Below, piece after piece: positions 49,593-61,501 of a DNA stretch of 64,000 bases. The position numbers were made by a program, and so were the translations under genes. Numbering within the stretch: position 1 is the first letter of the stretch; each line of letters begins with the position of its first letter. The stretch covers positions 21,693,236 to 21,757,235 of the forward strand of contig CM043801.1 of NCBI GenBank assembly GCA_023974075.1, given 5' to 3'. The notes beneath the pieces are model-generated. The model was given only the letters and a program-made list of their open reading frames with translations, was not told where the DNA came from and made no database searches. The stretch comes from Chaenocephalus aceratus (taxonomy: Eukaryota; Chordata; Actinopteri; Perciformes; Channichthyidae).

Positions 49593-51101
49593 GAAAAAAA
49601 AAGTTAATGTGATCGTGCACGAGGTTTCGCGTTCCTCCCTCATTTCATTCTGTCTCATCTAAATATTAGTATTATTACATTTTGGAAAAAGCATCCGTCA
49701 TTCCCACTTAGTATCAGTCTAACACACTGTGTGTGTGGTGTTTATTTATTGTATTTATAACGTGGTCTTGTTCTCATTAGAAGAATGTGCTCTCTGTGTC
49801 CTTTCAGCTTGATCTCCACCAGCCAGGTGTCACAGGTGAACCGTGGGCGCGCCCTCGACCCCAGGCACCAACCCCCCCCATAGCAGGCCAACATGCTTTC
49901 CTCTCCTCCACTCCGCACTGCCTGCACACATATGCCATCACTCCTCAAGGTGTAATTAGACAAGTCACTACTCGCCCGGTGCAAGGGGGTTTACCTGACA
50001 CCTGCTGAATGCCTTCATTATCTGAGCTTCTGTTCGTATACTGTATGTGAAATATGCTCACCTTTATATGTTCACAAGCATGTCTTCCACTTTTGTATTC
50101 TGTTTCCAACCTACAGTGTCTTGCTGATTTTCCTGTAGGGTGTTGCCCTATTTGGCTTTGTTTGGGGAAAGGCTTTTCTGTCTTTCAAAAGGAAATGCTT
50201 TAAAGCAGGCTGCATTTATACTTTGAATGTTTCAGTTTATTCATTACTTCTTATAGGATCAGCAACTCCTGGTTTCCGGATCCAGTAAGCCAGTGCCTTT
50301 TCATGGCCTATGGCAGCAATATGTCCTTGACTAATATTTGTGTATCCTTTTTTTGTATGAGAGCGGAAAAAGTTCAGAGTTCAGTTAGGGACTCTTTTCC
50401 CATGAGTCAACAGTTGAGTTTAAAAGGTGTTATGTTGTAATGATTGCACTTGTTTCATGAGTGCAATGTTCATCATGCATGAGCACCAATAGTCATTTAG
50501 ATGACAAGTGTAACATATTTTCTTGTGACATTAAAAACCCCAAAACAGACCCTTTGGGCAGATCTTACATCCTGGATAATAGTTTTGTTTAGCAATAAAG
50601 AGACATCCGTTCTCTCGCCAAAAAGGCTCTTTTTAGTCATCTCACTGTGAAATTGAATCAGACACTGTTTGATGGTGTACCTCCTGAGGGAGATGCTTTT
50701 TAAGGATTGTTTGTGAAAGAAGATGCCACCGCACATTATCGCAGTGACACATAGAAAAACACTGCAGCCTGAAATAACCAAGCCGTCACACGACAGATAG
50801 ACAAACAAAAGTAAGAAGCAATGACAGAAAGGAGAAAAGACAGGAGGAGTGAGCCACATGGCAAGAACAGTCATTTCCTGCCTCGCAATCATTTTTTTAT
50901 GAAGGCAGACATTGTTTATGAATACATTAGGAAATGTTGCACTATAATTACTCTGTTCCTTATGACTGGATAAGTCCAAACAAAGCGGCAGCATCTCACT
51001 TATCACACTAACTGACAAATGGCTACACGATTCCCGTCATTACACTCTGAAATTAGTAGGCATGAATTGTAACTTCGTCCGGCTGGGTCAAGTGTCTCAC
51101 T
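49593..51101. other. Upstream intergenic segment
   Basis: No repeat family or gene recognised. A 173-codon minus-strand frame (50497-51018) has no recognisable domain and I do not call it a gene. Confidence 0.45.
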
Positions 51102-51389
51102 TACACTGAACAAAAATATAAATGCAACACTTTTTTTTGCTCCCATTTTTCATGAGATGAACTCAAAGATCTAAAACATTTTCTATATACACAAAATAAC
51201 CATTTCTCTCAAATATTGTTCACAAATCTGAAAAAATCTGTGATGGTGAGCACTTCTCCTTTGCCGAGATAATCCATCCCTCCTCACAGGTGTGGCATAT
51301 CAAGATGCTGATTAGACAGCATGATTATTGCACAGGTGTGCCTTAGGCTGGCCACAATAAAAGGCCACTCTGAAACGTGCAGTTTTGCT

Positions 51390-52434
51390 TTATTGGGGGG
51401 GTCTGAGGGGGTCTGAAAACCAGTCAGTATCTGGTGTGACCACCATTTGCCTACGCAGTGCAACACATCTACTTCGCATAGAGTTGATCAGGTTGTTGAT
51501 TGTGGCCTGTGGAATGTTGGTCCACTCCTCTTCAATGGCTGTGCCAAGTTGCTGGATATTGGCAGGAACTGGAACACGCTGTCGTATACGCCGATCCAGA
51601 GCATCCCAAACATGCTCAATGGGTGACATGTCCGTGAGTATGCTGGCCATGCAAGAACTGGGATGTTTCAGCCTCCAGGAATTGTGTACAGATCCTTGCA
51701 ACATGGGGCCGTGCATTATCATGCTGCAACATGAGGTGATGGTCGTGGATGAATGGCACAACAATGGGCCTCAGGATCTCGTCACGGTATCTCTGTGCAT
51801 TCACAATGCCATCAATAAAATGCACCTGTGTTCGTCGTCCATAACATACGCCTGCCCATACCATAACCCCACCACCACCATGGGCGACTCGATTCACAAC
51901 ATTGACATCAGAAAACCGCTCACCCACACGACGCCACACACGCTGTCTGCCATCTGCCCTGAACAGTGAAAACCGGGATTCATCCGTGAAGAGAACACCT
52001 CTCCAACGTGCCAGACGCCATCGAATGTGAGCATATGCCCACTCAAGTCGGTTACGACGACGAACCGGAGTCAGGTCGAGACCCCGATGAGGACGACGAG
52101 CATGCAGATGAGCTTCCCTGAGATGGTTTCTGACAGTTTGTGCATACATTCTTTGGTTATGCAAACCGATTGTTGCAGCAGCTGTCCGAGTGGCTGGTCT
52201 CAGACGATCTTGGAGGTGAACATGCTGGATGTGGAGGTCCTGGGCTGGTGTGGTTACACGTGGTCTGCGGTTGTGAGGCCGGTTGGATGTACTGCCAAAT
52301 TCTCTGAAACGCCTTTGGAGACGGCTTATGGTAGAGAAATGAACATTCAATTCACGGGCAACAGCTCTGGTGGACATTCCTGCTGTCAGCATGCCAATTG
52401 CACGCTCCCTCAAAACTTGCGACATCTGTGGCAT
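51390..52434 (-). pseudogene. Tc1-like transposase, DD34E, frameshifted
   Basis: The ATG is at 52434. Residues 1-110 form the paired-like helix-turn-helix DNA-binding part (AVARELNVHFSTISRLQRRF, GRPR-like NRRPRVTT). The catalytic core shows LFTDESRF (first Asp), then LMLQHDNARPH (second Asp) and, in the next frame, DMSPIEHVWDALDRRI (the Glu). The frame breaks after QFLEAE: one base is missing near 51666-51668 and another near 51633-51634. The last part (51390-51635) is read in a second frame, ending DWFSDPLRPPQ. Total length, about 345 residues, is normal for Tc1-like transposases. Confidence 0.9.
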
Positions 52435-52504
52435 TGTGCTGTGTGATAAAACTGAACATTTTAGAGTGGCCTTTTATTGTGGCCAGCCTAAGGCACACCT
52501 GTTT

Positions 52505-52708
52505 GTTTGTTTGTTTGTTTGTTTGTTTGTTTGTAGCCTTTATTTAACCAGGTGAAAGCCCCTTGAGATCAAAATATCTCTTTTTTAAGGGTGACCTGCA
52601 GGACATTAGTTACACATGTAACAAAAACAACAGAACAACAATAAGGATGACATACAACATAATGTACAGAGTACAGTTTACAAAACTCTGAGGCAGGATG
52701 AAGCAATA
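52505..52708 (-). mobile_element. Retroposon 3' fragment nested in the Tc1 right repeat
   Basis: The intact left repeat reads CACACCTGTGCAATAATCATG (inverted sense); in the right repeat this site is split after CACACCTGT and resumes at GCAATAATCATG. The roughly 200-bp insert begins with a (TTTG)n run (52504-52532) and TAGCCTTTATTTAACCAGG, TTGAGATCAAAATATCTC and AAGGGTGACCTG. That is the antisense of a LINE-type 3' end with a (CAAA)n tail. It must be younger than the Tc1 insertion. No clear target duplication. Confidence 0.75.
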
Positions 52709-53114
52709 ATCATGCTGTCTAATCAGCATCTTGATATCCCACACCTGTGAGGTGGGATGGATTATCTCGGCAAAGGAGAAGTGCTCACTATCACAGATTT
52801 TTTCAGATTTGTGAACAATATTTGAGAGAAATGGTTATTTTCTGTATATAGAAAATGGTTTAGATCTTTGAGTTCATCTCATGAAAAATGGGAGCAAAAA
52901 CAAAAGTGTTACGTTTATATTTGTGTTCAGTGTATTTGCATCCTGCACATTTGTGATTGGGCAGATATGGCACTACTCTGCTAAAGTTTGAAATTGTGTA
53001 ATTATGCCTCACAGCAGACAGAAACCACTTGCTTCACTTTTCCTGTTGCTGTGGGGGAACACCGGCAGAGTTCGACACATGTGGCCAGAGGTTAATAAGC
53101 CTGTAGTAGCCTCA

Positions 53115-53116
<2 letters not shown>

Positions 53117-53181
<65 letters not shown>
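53117..53181. repeat. (GT)n microsatellite
   Basis: Uninterrupted GT run. Confidence 0.95.
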
Positions 53182-53182
<1 letters not shown>

Positions 53183-54136
53183 TATGTCTGTTGGTATTAT
53201 ATACTGTTTGTGTATGTATGACCTTGATGTGTATGTGTGTCTGTGCACTATGTTCTGTGTGTGTGTGTGTGTAATGTGAGTTTATGTGTCTGACTGTGTC
53301 ACACATGTGGCCATAGGTCGGCAGTGCTTTTGGAGAAACTGATTGGCCCTCCACTGTCTGGTGCGGAGATCATGTAATTAACGCTCTGTAAAGCCATAGA
53401 ACAGCCATGTTTTCTTCAGGCTGCCTCCCATTGAAGTTTTATTGGCTTTGACCATGAAAGGATTTCTAATGAGGAGCAGGATGCTGGGGGAAGTTAGGGA
53501 GAGGGAGAGAGAGAAAAAGGGGAGGCAGAATAGTAGCAAAGAGAGAGGGGTGAGAGACCGTACAAACTGTACAAATGCAGCAATCATGTGGCAAGCTTTT
53601 TCATGGCGTTATGATGTTTTCTAGTGATAATGACACTGCTCTGCTACAGAAATACTACAGATGTTTTACATGTAGGCAGATTGGGAAAAATAGATTGGTT
53701 AGAAAACATACCATTCCCTCTAACTGTTCTACAATCATTACAACTAACCTTTAAGTACACACTTACGATTAGTATTTTTAATATGTAATCAGCAGAACAG
53801 GATAAGCTCAGTTAACTCTTTTCAAACTTAATAGCAAGTAGCTAATCTACTCTCTTCATATATTTAGTAGTAGTGTTAATTAAATTAGCCAAGCATAGCT
53901 TTATCTAAAACACTGCTCTCAGGAATGCTCTTTCTGCTCCAACTTGGTCACAACAGTAGGGAAATATTTGTATACATAGTAAGAGCTTTAGGCACCATGG
54001 AGTTCAGGACAAACGGCAACATTTAAATGTAAATTCTGCTAACAGTGTGGGTTGCTTACTCCTTAACCTTCATCCTGCCTCACTTACAGTACAGTACACT
54101 TATCATGTAATTAACGCTCTGTAAAGTAGCATAAAG

Positions 54137-54137
54137 T

Positions 54138-54175
<38 letters not shown>
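54137..54175. repeat. (GT)n microsatellite
   Basis: GT run directly left of a LINE tail. Confidence 0.9.
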
Positions 54176-54176
<1 letters not shown>

Positions 54177-54222
54177 TACAAAAGAAAAACCATTGAGCAC
54201 AATAATTATGATGCTTATGTGC

Positions 54223-54557
54223 TTTGAAGGCATTAGAAGTTGTACATGCAGCCTTCTGCATCTATGCTCCTGATGCATGGAACAAACTCCCAGAACATCT
54301 GAGAATGGCAAGCACTTTTGAAACATTTAACATCAGGTCTAAAAAACATTTCTTTTTAATATGGCTTTTCAAATTTAAATGTTCAAATTTTCGAACTGTT
54401 AAACATGGTTTTCTCTCTTTTAATTAATTATTTTGGTGTGTTTTGTATTTCTTCTCATGTATTGTGTTTTCTCTGTTTGATCCTGTAAAGCACTTTGAAT
54501 TGCATTAATGTATGAATTGTGCTATTACAAATAAATTGCCTTGCCTTGCCTTGCCTA
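54223..54557 (+). mobile_element. L2-type LINE 3' end, shorter and older copy
   Basis: The frame keeps only AFCIYAPDAWNKLPEHLR and FKFKCSN-type remnants of the LINE C-terminus (compare APNIWNKLPE at 4890-5459). It ends with GTAAAGCACTTTGAATTGCA, AATAAATTGCCTTG and a (CCTTG) tail. Same family as the 4.9-kb copy, and also on the plus strand. Confidence 0.8.
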
Positions 54558-56638
54558 TAAGTTGTAAATTGTATCAGCAGTAAAGTCTTAAGAATTCTAC
54601 AAATGAAAATATTCATAACACAAACTCAGCAGGATTTCAGGATTTTAGGATTTTAATGTAGCAATGGCCGAGAAATTGCTGATTGCACTAATTCACTTCT
54701 GTCATTCCAGAGACTTCAGTGTATATCCCCTTATTTCATATTCGTGCATTAAGAATACTCTGTACAATCTAGATGTTGGCAATATAGTTGCACCTTTGTT
54801 CTCAGGTCAGTTTTAAATTTAGTTTGGGAAGGATTGCAAAATGAGATGCTAAGCCTTTATTATCTCATACTATCAAATACTGTAGGGAAAAGAACAGAAA
54901 ATGGCATTGAACAGCACAAGTAGTCTTGCCCATGAATACATTTCTACTTATGAAGACATTAAGTAAAAAGTACATCCAGATCTTGTACAAGATATGCGGC
55001 TAACACACCCAGTGATGCAGTGAGGGAGCAACAGGTTGGCCGGGTACAGGGCCCACTGCCGGGCCTCAGCAGGGTTTCTATGTAAATATCAGAGTGCTGT
55101 TTCAACAGATGTAATCAGCCCTTAGAGGGAGATCATTGTGTCCTCTCTTTCAAACCAGCCTCATCCTGGGCTCTAACAGATAGCATCGATTCTGCCTTTT
55201 TCTGGGTTTCTATGTGAACCATTAGCCTGAGTTCAGCACATTGACCGAACCCTAGAGTGTTTACACATTACTCTCCGGGTTCATTGTCTCTTTTCTTTAG
55301 TCGTCTTGTTTATATTTTCTCTCTTTGCTTTTCTTCCTCTTGTTTCTTCCTCTTGGGTTAATGAGGAGATATGACCATGCTTTTATTACCTGTTTAAACA
55401 CAGCCATGCATAACACTTGAGTTGCTTTATCGCCAGCCTTCTCTTCTTGCCTGTTTGCCATTTTGCAATGTTACATCTTCCATTGATCACATTTACTCTG
55501 CGTCTGTCTGTGCAAACACAGCCTCCACAAACAGTAGATCTGCATATCTCCACACACAGAGCCCTCCACAGTTGCCAGAGACGGATGAAAGAAAAAGGCG
55601 ATATTTTGATAGTAAGTGCACAGGATAGACAGACACTATTGTTGAGAAAAATGAGAAATGGTGAAGGAAACTATAGGAGGAAGAGGTGGGTGTGAGCCTA
55701 TGAGGCAAGATAAGGAGGGAAAGAATATGATGATGGATGACATGGGGAGAAAGACAGAGAAGTGAGTTGGGGAAAGGAAACAAGGAGGGATTGTATGTTC
55801 AGAGTAGAAGCGATCCTTGAATTCTTGGGGTACTTGCAGGCAGGCGCTGGCGTTGATGAGAAATGCCCCCTGCAGTGTGTTGCGTTGTGCTTTTGTATGT
55901 CTCTGTGGGCATCCTGGCACTTTTTCTGTGGAGTAGTCTGCGTACATTCCAACCTTCTGCAAGCATGGACAGAGGAAGAGAAAAATCTGCAGTACATCCT
56001 ACAATATATTATGAAATCCAATACAAAAGCATTCCTCCACATTTACCATGGGATGGAGCGGGTTGGAGTGCATTACATTTAATAGAGACTTCACTTAAAT
56101 CTGAACAATGGCCACTGAATGCAGTGGTTTAATATGTATTGTTTACAGTAGGTCTATGGAGTCACTGATATCTAGGACTACGCTGAATCAAACACTGACC
56201 TTTACTCTAGTCTTTTTGTCTTATATAGTAGTAGTGGCATCTCATTCCTGCACCAACTTCATCCAATTAATCTGTTAATTTGTCTGCATGCTGTTCATGT
56301 ATAACTATGTCATCACCTCTTTATATCATTATGCCTTAGAGCATAAATATAACAACTCTACTCATCTGTTTCTTGCCATAAAAACTCATGGCAAAACTGA
56401 AAGACTCAGATGGCTTCTTATGATAAGCTAGCTAACCCAAAATAATCATCAAAATCATCATGTTCCACGTCCTTGCTTTAAAAATATTAAGGCGGGTGGA
56501 TAATATTTTCCTGAGAGCCACCTTGACATTGACAAGTCAAAACACTCGAACTGACCAAAACTCTTCTAAATGTTTTTATGCATGCAAATGATCCAGAGTC
56601 AACTAACCTCAACTCTCTTCGGGTTCGATGTGCTGCTA
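54558..56638. other. Intergenic segment, no recognised gene
   Basis: The overlapping open frames at 55417-56132 on both strands have no family features. A GA/AG-rich patch lies at 55660-55790. Confidence 0.45.
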
Positions 56639-56942
56639 TGCAGGGCCGTAATACTGACTTTGGACCCCCTTGTGGCCCCCTGAAAATGAAAAGTTTATGA
56701 TTAAAGATTTTCTTGGCTGACGGAAAATGAACGTTATTTGTTATTTGTAAAAATTGGTAAGTATCTGAAATAAATATGTGTACCAATAGCTCCTATACCA
56801 ATAACTGTATTGCATTGTTTTCTTATGCGCAATTACTTCATACTGTCTTGTCTTTTTCGTCCTGCATTTATTGTGCCCCTCTCATGAAATAACTGGCCCC
56901 AGCCTGGCCGCCCCAGTCAAATTGGTCTAGAGCCGCCACTGC
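56639..56942. mobile_element. Possible small MITE
   Basis: The right end, read inverted, is CAGTGGCGGCTCTAGACCAA, a tip I associate with fish DNA-transposon MITEs. The left end CAGGGCCGTAATACTGAC is only a loose match. No target duplication found. Weak call. Confidence 0.3.
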
Positions 56943-58229
56943 TGCTGCTATGGCAGAACTTCCTCCAGATTGGCAGCATCTCCCTCCACGTGGACCTTGG
57001 AAACAGTGGGAGGCCCCGTCTCTGTGTGGTTCCCAGCCCCCTATGAGGAGTGCTTCATTATTTTCCCAATGCCACTTTAGGACTATCCACACATTCCTTC
57101 AGCATTCCTCAGCCCTCCCCTGTATAGAAGCACTTTATCACATTATTCCTCCTCACACTTCTTCAATTTGGATTTAATGAGATAAACTGCATAGAAAGTG
57201 TAATGCATCAGTGCTGACCCAGCAAGTGACTGTGTGATCTCTAATTCTTACAACTTATATAAACTCCCAGCTTTTACAGGCAGTTATTTTTCTAATTTAA
57301 ACAACCCACTTTTGAAAGCTGCCCAGCTTTTGTACTGGCATGGTTTTGTCTGAAGCCTTTGCCCTTTTCTGAGAGAAGCCACTTATGAGGAATTGCCACT
57401 TAGACAGATGGCTCTCTCAGCACTCACTTCATATGGCATTGTAAACTGGATTGTAAAACAAATCTAGCCTGTAAATCTGTCGGCTGGGAAACAGTCTGTC
57501 TTTGGTTGGATTTCAAATGAAGCTATAATTCTGTTTGTACTTTTCATCCAACCCAAAGTGGAAATATGCTGTGTGCTCATTGATAAAAAAATCCTCTTTG
57601 CTTGTACATCATGAATAGCAGAAAATGAAGCAAGGGTGTGCTTAGCATTCAACTTTGTCCAAATCAGTCAAGCATGTTTTTCATGATGCCTATGGTGAGA
57701 AGCTTTTTTCCATAAGATCTTCATAAAGGAAAGGACAGTAATCCTTCAATACAAATGATTGGTAACGGGAAGACATTTTCAAAGAAACATTTTAAGTGAG
57801 GAGCAACACCTGGACAAGTTGATCCAAAACAGATAATAAAATAAAATTCTCATGAATCCATTTATTTATTTTTCTTTCTGTTTTTCTGTTTTGAATGAAT
57901 TGTTGATTTAAATCTTTGTTTACTTTTTCTCTCTAATAAATACATTTATCTGGTCAAGTCAAACCAATTGTATCCAACATTGACTTCCACATGATATCAG
58001 CACAGCACATTAGTGCTATTGCTGTTTTGTGAAAATCTGCAAGATTCATATACTGCTCCTTGATAACGTTTTTAACCCGACATTCAGACAGAAAGCAAAC
58101 AAATATGTAATTTATAACATTAGCAAGGGCTCCATGCACTGATATGTCCCAATAAGCCATAACAGTGAGCAGTATTCTTGTGATAAACTGTTTTAAACTG
58201 TTACTTAGAAATTATAATTGTATTTTGAA
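56943..58229. other. Intergenic segment, nothing recognised
   Basis: AT-rich, no gene or transposon signal. Confidence 0.45.
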
Positions 58230-58345
58230 TTGTATTATCCAAGTGAACTCTTATCTGTACTGTCCTGTATTTCACTCTTACTCTGTTGCTGCATTAACTC
58301 CTGAATTTCCCTACAGAGATCAATAAAGGTCCATCTTATCTTATC
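58230..58345 (+). mobile_element. LINE 3' tail with (ATCTT)n
   Basis: CTGAATTTCCCTACAGAGAT, then CAATAAAGGTCCATCTTATCTTATC, is the typical end of a fish non-LTR element (TTTCCC...GGGATCAATAAAG plus a short tandem tail). Heavily 5'-truncated and noncoding. Confidence 0.65.
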
Positions 58346-59889
58346 ATTCACAATGTTTAGGGCCCTGGAACTACTTCCAGTCAGAATACAGACATACAGT
58401 AATTCATGTTATTCATTGCACCTGGGATTTTCCTGCAATTACAACTCAAAGAGCCTGCTATGAAGAAGTGCCAAAGCTAGGAAAACCCGATAAACAGTAA
58501 GAAATACTAGAGAAACCATATCACTGTTACTATTAGCATAACTTAACGCATTGCTAATGTAACTGGATTACAATAAAACATTCCGTCAGTCACTACAGTT
58601 ATTTTTCCTTTAACTTAACACTGTTACTTTGACACTTAGGGGTCAGAATTGTTGCTATCTTACCAGGAGTTTGATGGATGACTGGCATCAGTCTGGTCTG
58701 TTTTGAGGAGAGACGAGCAGTTAGCCCACATGCTAGCTTGGTGCAGGGATAACAGGTGCGGCTAGCATTCGGGAAAAGGATAAATGAAACTGCACAGTTG
58801 TCATGGTCTTGGCAGGCATGCTAACAGTAATAATAATAGATTTAATTTGTTAGCGCTTGTAAAGGTAACAGTAGCCACTCGTTAGACTGCATTCATTAAA
58901 CTGCTTGATTTGGTCCGTGGAGGGTGTGTGGTCCAGAGCCATATAATAGAAGAGTTACGACATCTCCATTCACTCCAATGGACCACTTTTTTACAGCAAT
59001 GGCGGATCGTGGAGCCTCTCAATCATTCCCCGGAAGTTAGCGCCAAGGCTAGCAGAGCTGTAGAGTTGCAGCATAATAGACCGTTCGTGACGGACTTTTA
59101 AAGGTAAGAAGAAGTTTAAAGATTTATATTGCGGATATTGTCAGTACATCTGATTCAAATTAACATGTGTATTAAAGGATGTCAGTGGATTATCCCTAAA
59201 TTAGTAGTTTTAGGGAACGTTTACAGATAACAGATTAAGCTAGGATACCGAAGCAAGTTAGCAACACACGTTGAACAGCCTTTTAATTGTAAATTCCGTT
59301 CTCTTAATGTCTATTTGGTCCAACGTTGTTGAATTAGAGAAGAGGGGCTTCTAAAAGGGATTGTATGCGGGGGTGGAGGGAGTTAAATATTAGATAAATA
59401 TAACTTTGGTGCGTGTAAGAGTGAGTGTTTTTAGCAGAGCCATATTGTGTCCTTCTGATTATGTTGATTATTACCTGTCTGTATAATGTTGCAGCTCAGC
59501 TGATTTTGGATTGATGGCAAAGGGAGAGGGACTTAAGTGAGAGTGAAAACACAAGGTAAGTTTAATACTACTGTTTTATTTAAGTAAGCATACTAAACAT
59601 GTATTATATCACTGTATTATATAAGTAATCTTGTTAGTAACCTACAGTATGGCAGGTGGAGGGGCAGTGATGTTACAGGTGGAGGAGCAAAACTGCAAGA
59701 CTGCAAACTCACAAGACAGAGAAATCAAAGTTTGTTCTCCAGAGAAGAGGTTGATTTCACTTCAATTTTTTATTTCATATTTTCTAAAGATGTGGAAATG
59801 GCACAAAAAAAAAACTTGAGAGCTGTAACCAAGACAACTGTAACAACATGAGTAGAGAGCCACCAAGGTTTTTCAAGTCCCTCTCTTAC

Positions 59890-61195
59890 TCAATTTTTAC
59901 CAGATGTGGGACATCGGGCATGAAATAAAGCTGCCTGTCTGGTGTTGCTGGATGTGGCACCGATGTTTTATTTTGGCCCACCCCAAAGGATTTCCACATG
60001 GCTCGGTTAGGGCTACCCATGTCGGTGGTGACATCAAGCACATGTAGCCCTATGGATGCTGCCCTCTGTATTATATCAATAATGATTGGCCTGTACTCTG
60101 CTCCATTGGTAGAATTGCCAGTGTAATGATATGCCTACTACTTGCTTCCACCGTGTTGTGTTTCCAGCCAACATAAACACACAAGCATGTGTTGCCACCC
60201 CTGTGTGACCTGGTAAAGTCACATCACCATACAGTTTGCCTGTAATCATGTCCAACTCCACACTTGGTGTGATTGCCATTTCATCCAAGGTCAACACACA
60301 CTCCCTTTCAAGGTCTGTCAATCAATCTGCCTTCAATTTTAGGAAATCAAAGACCTCTGTCAACACACCAGGCTCAAACTTAACACATTGCATCCTTCTT
60401 TGCAGTGTCCTTATTCCTGGAAGGGGAATCTTCAATTCCTACAGAGTTTTGTAACCCGTTGGTCCGTACCCAAAGCGAATTTTTAAAGCCTTCTTAATTG
60501 TCTCATTGCTCCATTTCATCCCCTTTGTGGTGAGTCTGTCTAATGCCTTAAGTTGGTCTTTTGAAAACGTTTTCTTATATTTCTTGTCCCTAATTTTCAT
60601 TGTTGTCTTGAGAGCTGCATTTTCCTTCCTGATTTTTCTTAGTGCAGCCTTTGCTTTTTTGGTGATTCCTTCTTGGCTCTTTAATGTTCTCTTTAATTGT
60701 TTTAATAGATCTGTTTGACTGGCTGCTGGTTCCCTCGTATGCTGACTGGCTGCTGGTTCCCTGGTATGCTGACTGGCTGCTGGTTCCCTCGTATGCTGAC
60801 TGGCTGCTGGTTCCCTGGTATGCTGACTGGCTGCTGGTTCCCTCGTATGCTGACTGGCTGCTGGTTCCCTCGTATGCTGACTGGCTGCTGGTTCCCTGTA
60901 TGCTGACTGGCTGCTGGTTCCCTCGTATGCTGAGTGGCTGCTGGTTCCCTGGTATGCTGACTGGCTGCTGGTTCCCTCGTATGCTAACTGGCTGCTGGTT
61001 CCCTTGTATGCTGACTGGCTGATGGTTCCCTCGTATGCTGACTGGCTGCTGGTTCCCTCGTATGCTGACTGGCTGCTGGCTGAGTGGGTGGTGTCCGCCC
61101 TCCCTGTCTCTCCTCACTAGCCATGTCCTCTCTTTCTTCACCCTCACTTTCCTTTCTCTCAGTCTCCTCATCCCTTCTTCCCTCAATCTTTGAGA
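59890..61195 (-). pseudogene. P-type transposase core exon, degraded
   Basis: The acceptor ACATTAG precedes 61195. The frame starts SKIEGRRDEETERKESEGEE and passes the 9-residue repeats (SQHTREPAA). It continues QTDLLKQLKRTLKSQEG (coiled coil), TFSKDQLKALDRLTTKGMKW, SNETIKKALKIRFGYG, PLPGIRTLQRRM and LEREC. Then comes VLTLDEMAITPSVELD, the DEM motif of P/THAP9 transposases, followed by MITGKLYGDVTLPG and HACVFMLAGN. After a frameshift near 60130 come YHYTGNSTNGAEYRPI, DVTTDMGSPNRAMWKSFG and MPDVPHLVKN, the P-element PHLLKN-like motif. Stops sit at 60439-60441, 60322-60324 and 59890-59892. The C-terminal third is missing. Confidence 0.85.
60717..61081 (-). repeat. 27-bp coding minisatellite inside the P-type transposase
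   Basis: Thirteen units plus a partial one. Twelve are 27 bp and one, at 60879-60904, is 26 bp through loss of a C. The unit encodes nine residues, SQHTREPAA, in the transposase frame; the unique sequence on both sides (PPTQPAASQ and EPAASQTDLL) is in that same frame. The 26-bp unit shifts the frame within the array. Units differ by only a few substitutions, so the expansion looks recent compared with the decay around it. Confidence 0.92.
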
Positions 61196-61375
61196 CTAAT
61201 GTAAGTAGAAGACATGGCACTGTACATTTTCGAAAATTTTAAATATTATACCACTTAAAAATAAGAAATATTACTTTTGTTACTAAGAGTTCATACTTAT
61301 TATACCTGTGTCACCTTTCACACTATAGCTGTGATCATGAGCTATGGGCTTTGTAGATACAGGTCCCGGGGTGAA

Positions 61376-61501
61376 TCATGGTGCAGGGGCCCTTCTCTTT
61401 TTGACCACAGGGCGATGCACGAAGATGGTGGGTATAGCCTCTGCTCTCAGCCTAGTCTTGCCCTTTTTTCTCTTGACAAACTGGTCTGCATCAAAATGTG
61501 C
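61376..61501 (-). pseudogene. THAP domain exon 2 of P-type transposase
   Basis: After the acceptor CTTCGCAG the frame reads AHFDADQFVKRKKGKTRLRA, then EAIPTIFVHRPVVKKRRAPAP and TGA at 61376-61378. HF supplies the final zinc ligand, and the AIPTIF box is the diagnostic C-terminus of THAP domains. Phase 0 joins it to exon 1 to give KICD-AHFDADQF. The TGA may be a true decay stop or lie past a lost splice donor. Confidence 0.85.

Larger units (their letters stand above)
51104..52932 (-). mobile_element. Tc1/mariner-type transposon, complete ends, inactive
   Basis: Both tips are CACTGAACA and its complement, flanked by TA (51102-51103 and 52933-52934), the Tc1/mariner target duplication. The inverted terminal repeats are long, roughly 300 bp each, and include ATAAATGCAACACTTTT at the left and ACGTTTATATTTGTGTTCAG at the right. 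A single transposase gene lies between them on the minus strand. The right repeat is interrupted by a retroposon fragment (about 52505-52708). The transposase has two single-base deletions, so the copy cannot move on its own. Confidence 0.95.
52935..54222. other. Intergenic segment with microsatellites
   Basis: Contains (GT)n at 53117-53181 and 54137-54175 and a GA-rich patch near 53500. ATCATGTAATTAACGCTCTG, followed by TAAAG, occurs at both 53369 and 54104, a short dispersed direct repeat. No gene. Confidence 0.5.

Noticed and set aside
49224..49658. Long Ser/Leu- and Arg/Glu-rich open frames on both strands
   Set aside because: They are translations of the GA repeat tract and have no other sequence character.
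50497..51018. 173-codon minus-strand open frame upstream of gpc1
   Set aside because: No domain, no homologue recognised and no splice or promoter context; such frames arise by chance in 64 kb.
51385..51969. 194-codon plus-strand frame, and the frame at 52027-52446
   Set aside because: Antisense shadows of the Tc1 transposase.
55417..56132. Multiple overlapping frames on both strands suggesting a gene
   Set aside because: No frame is favoured, no domain is visible and codon pattern is random.
60717..61081. Array of regularly spaced repeats resembling a CRISPR array
   Set aside because: Units are contiguous 27-mers without spacers, lie in a eukaryotic transposase and encode a peptide repeat.
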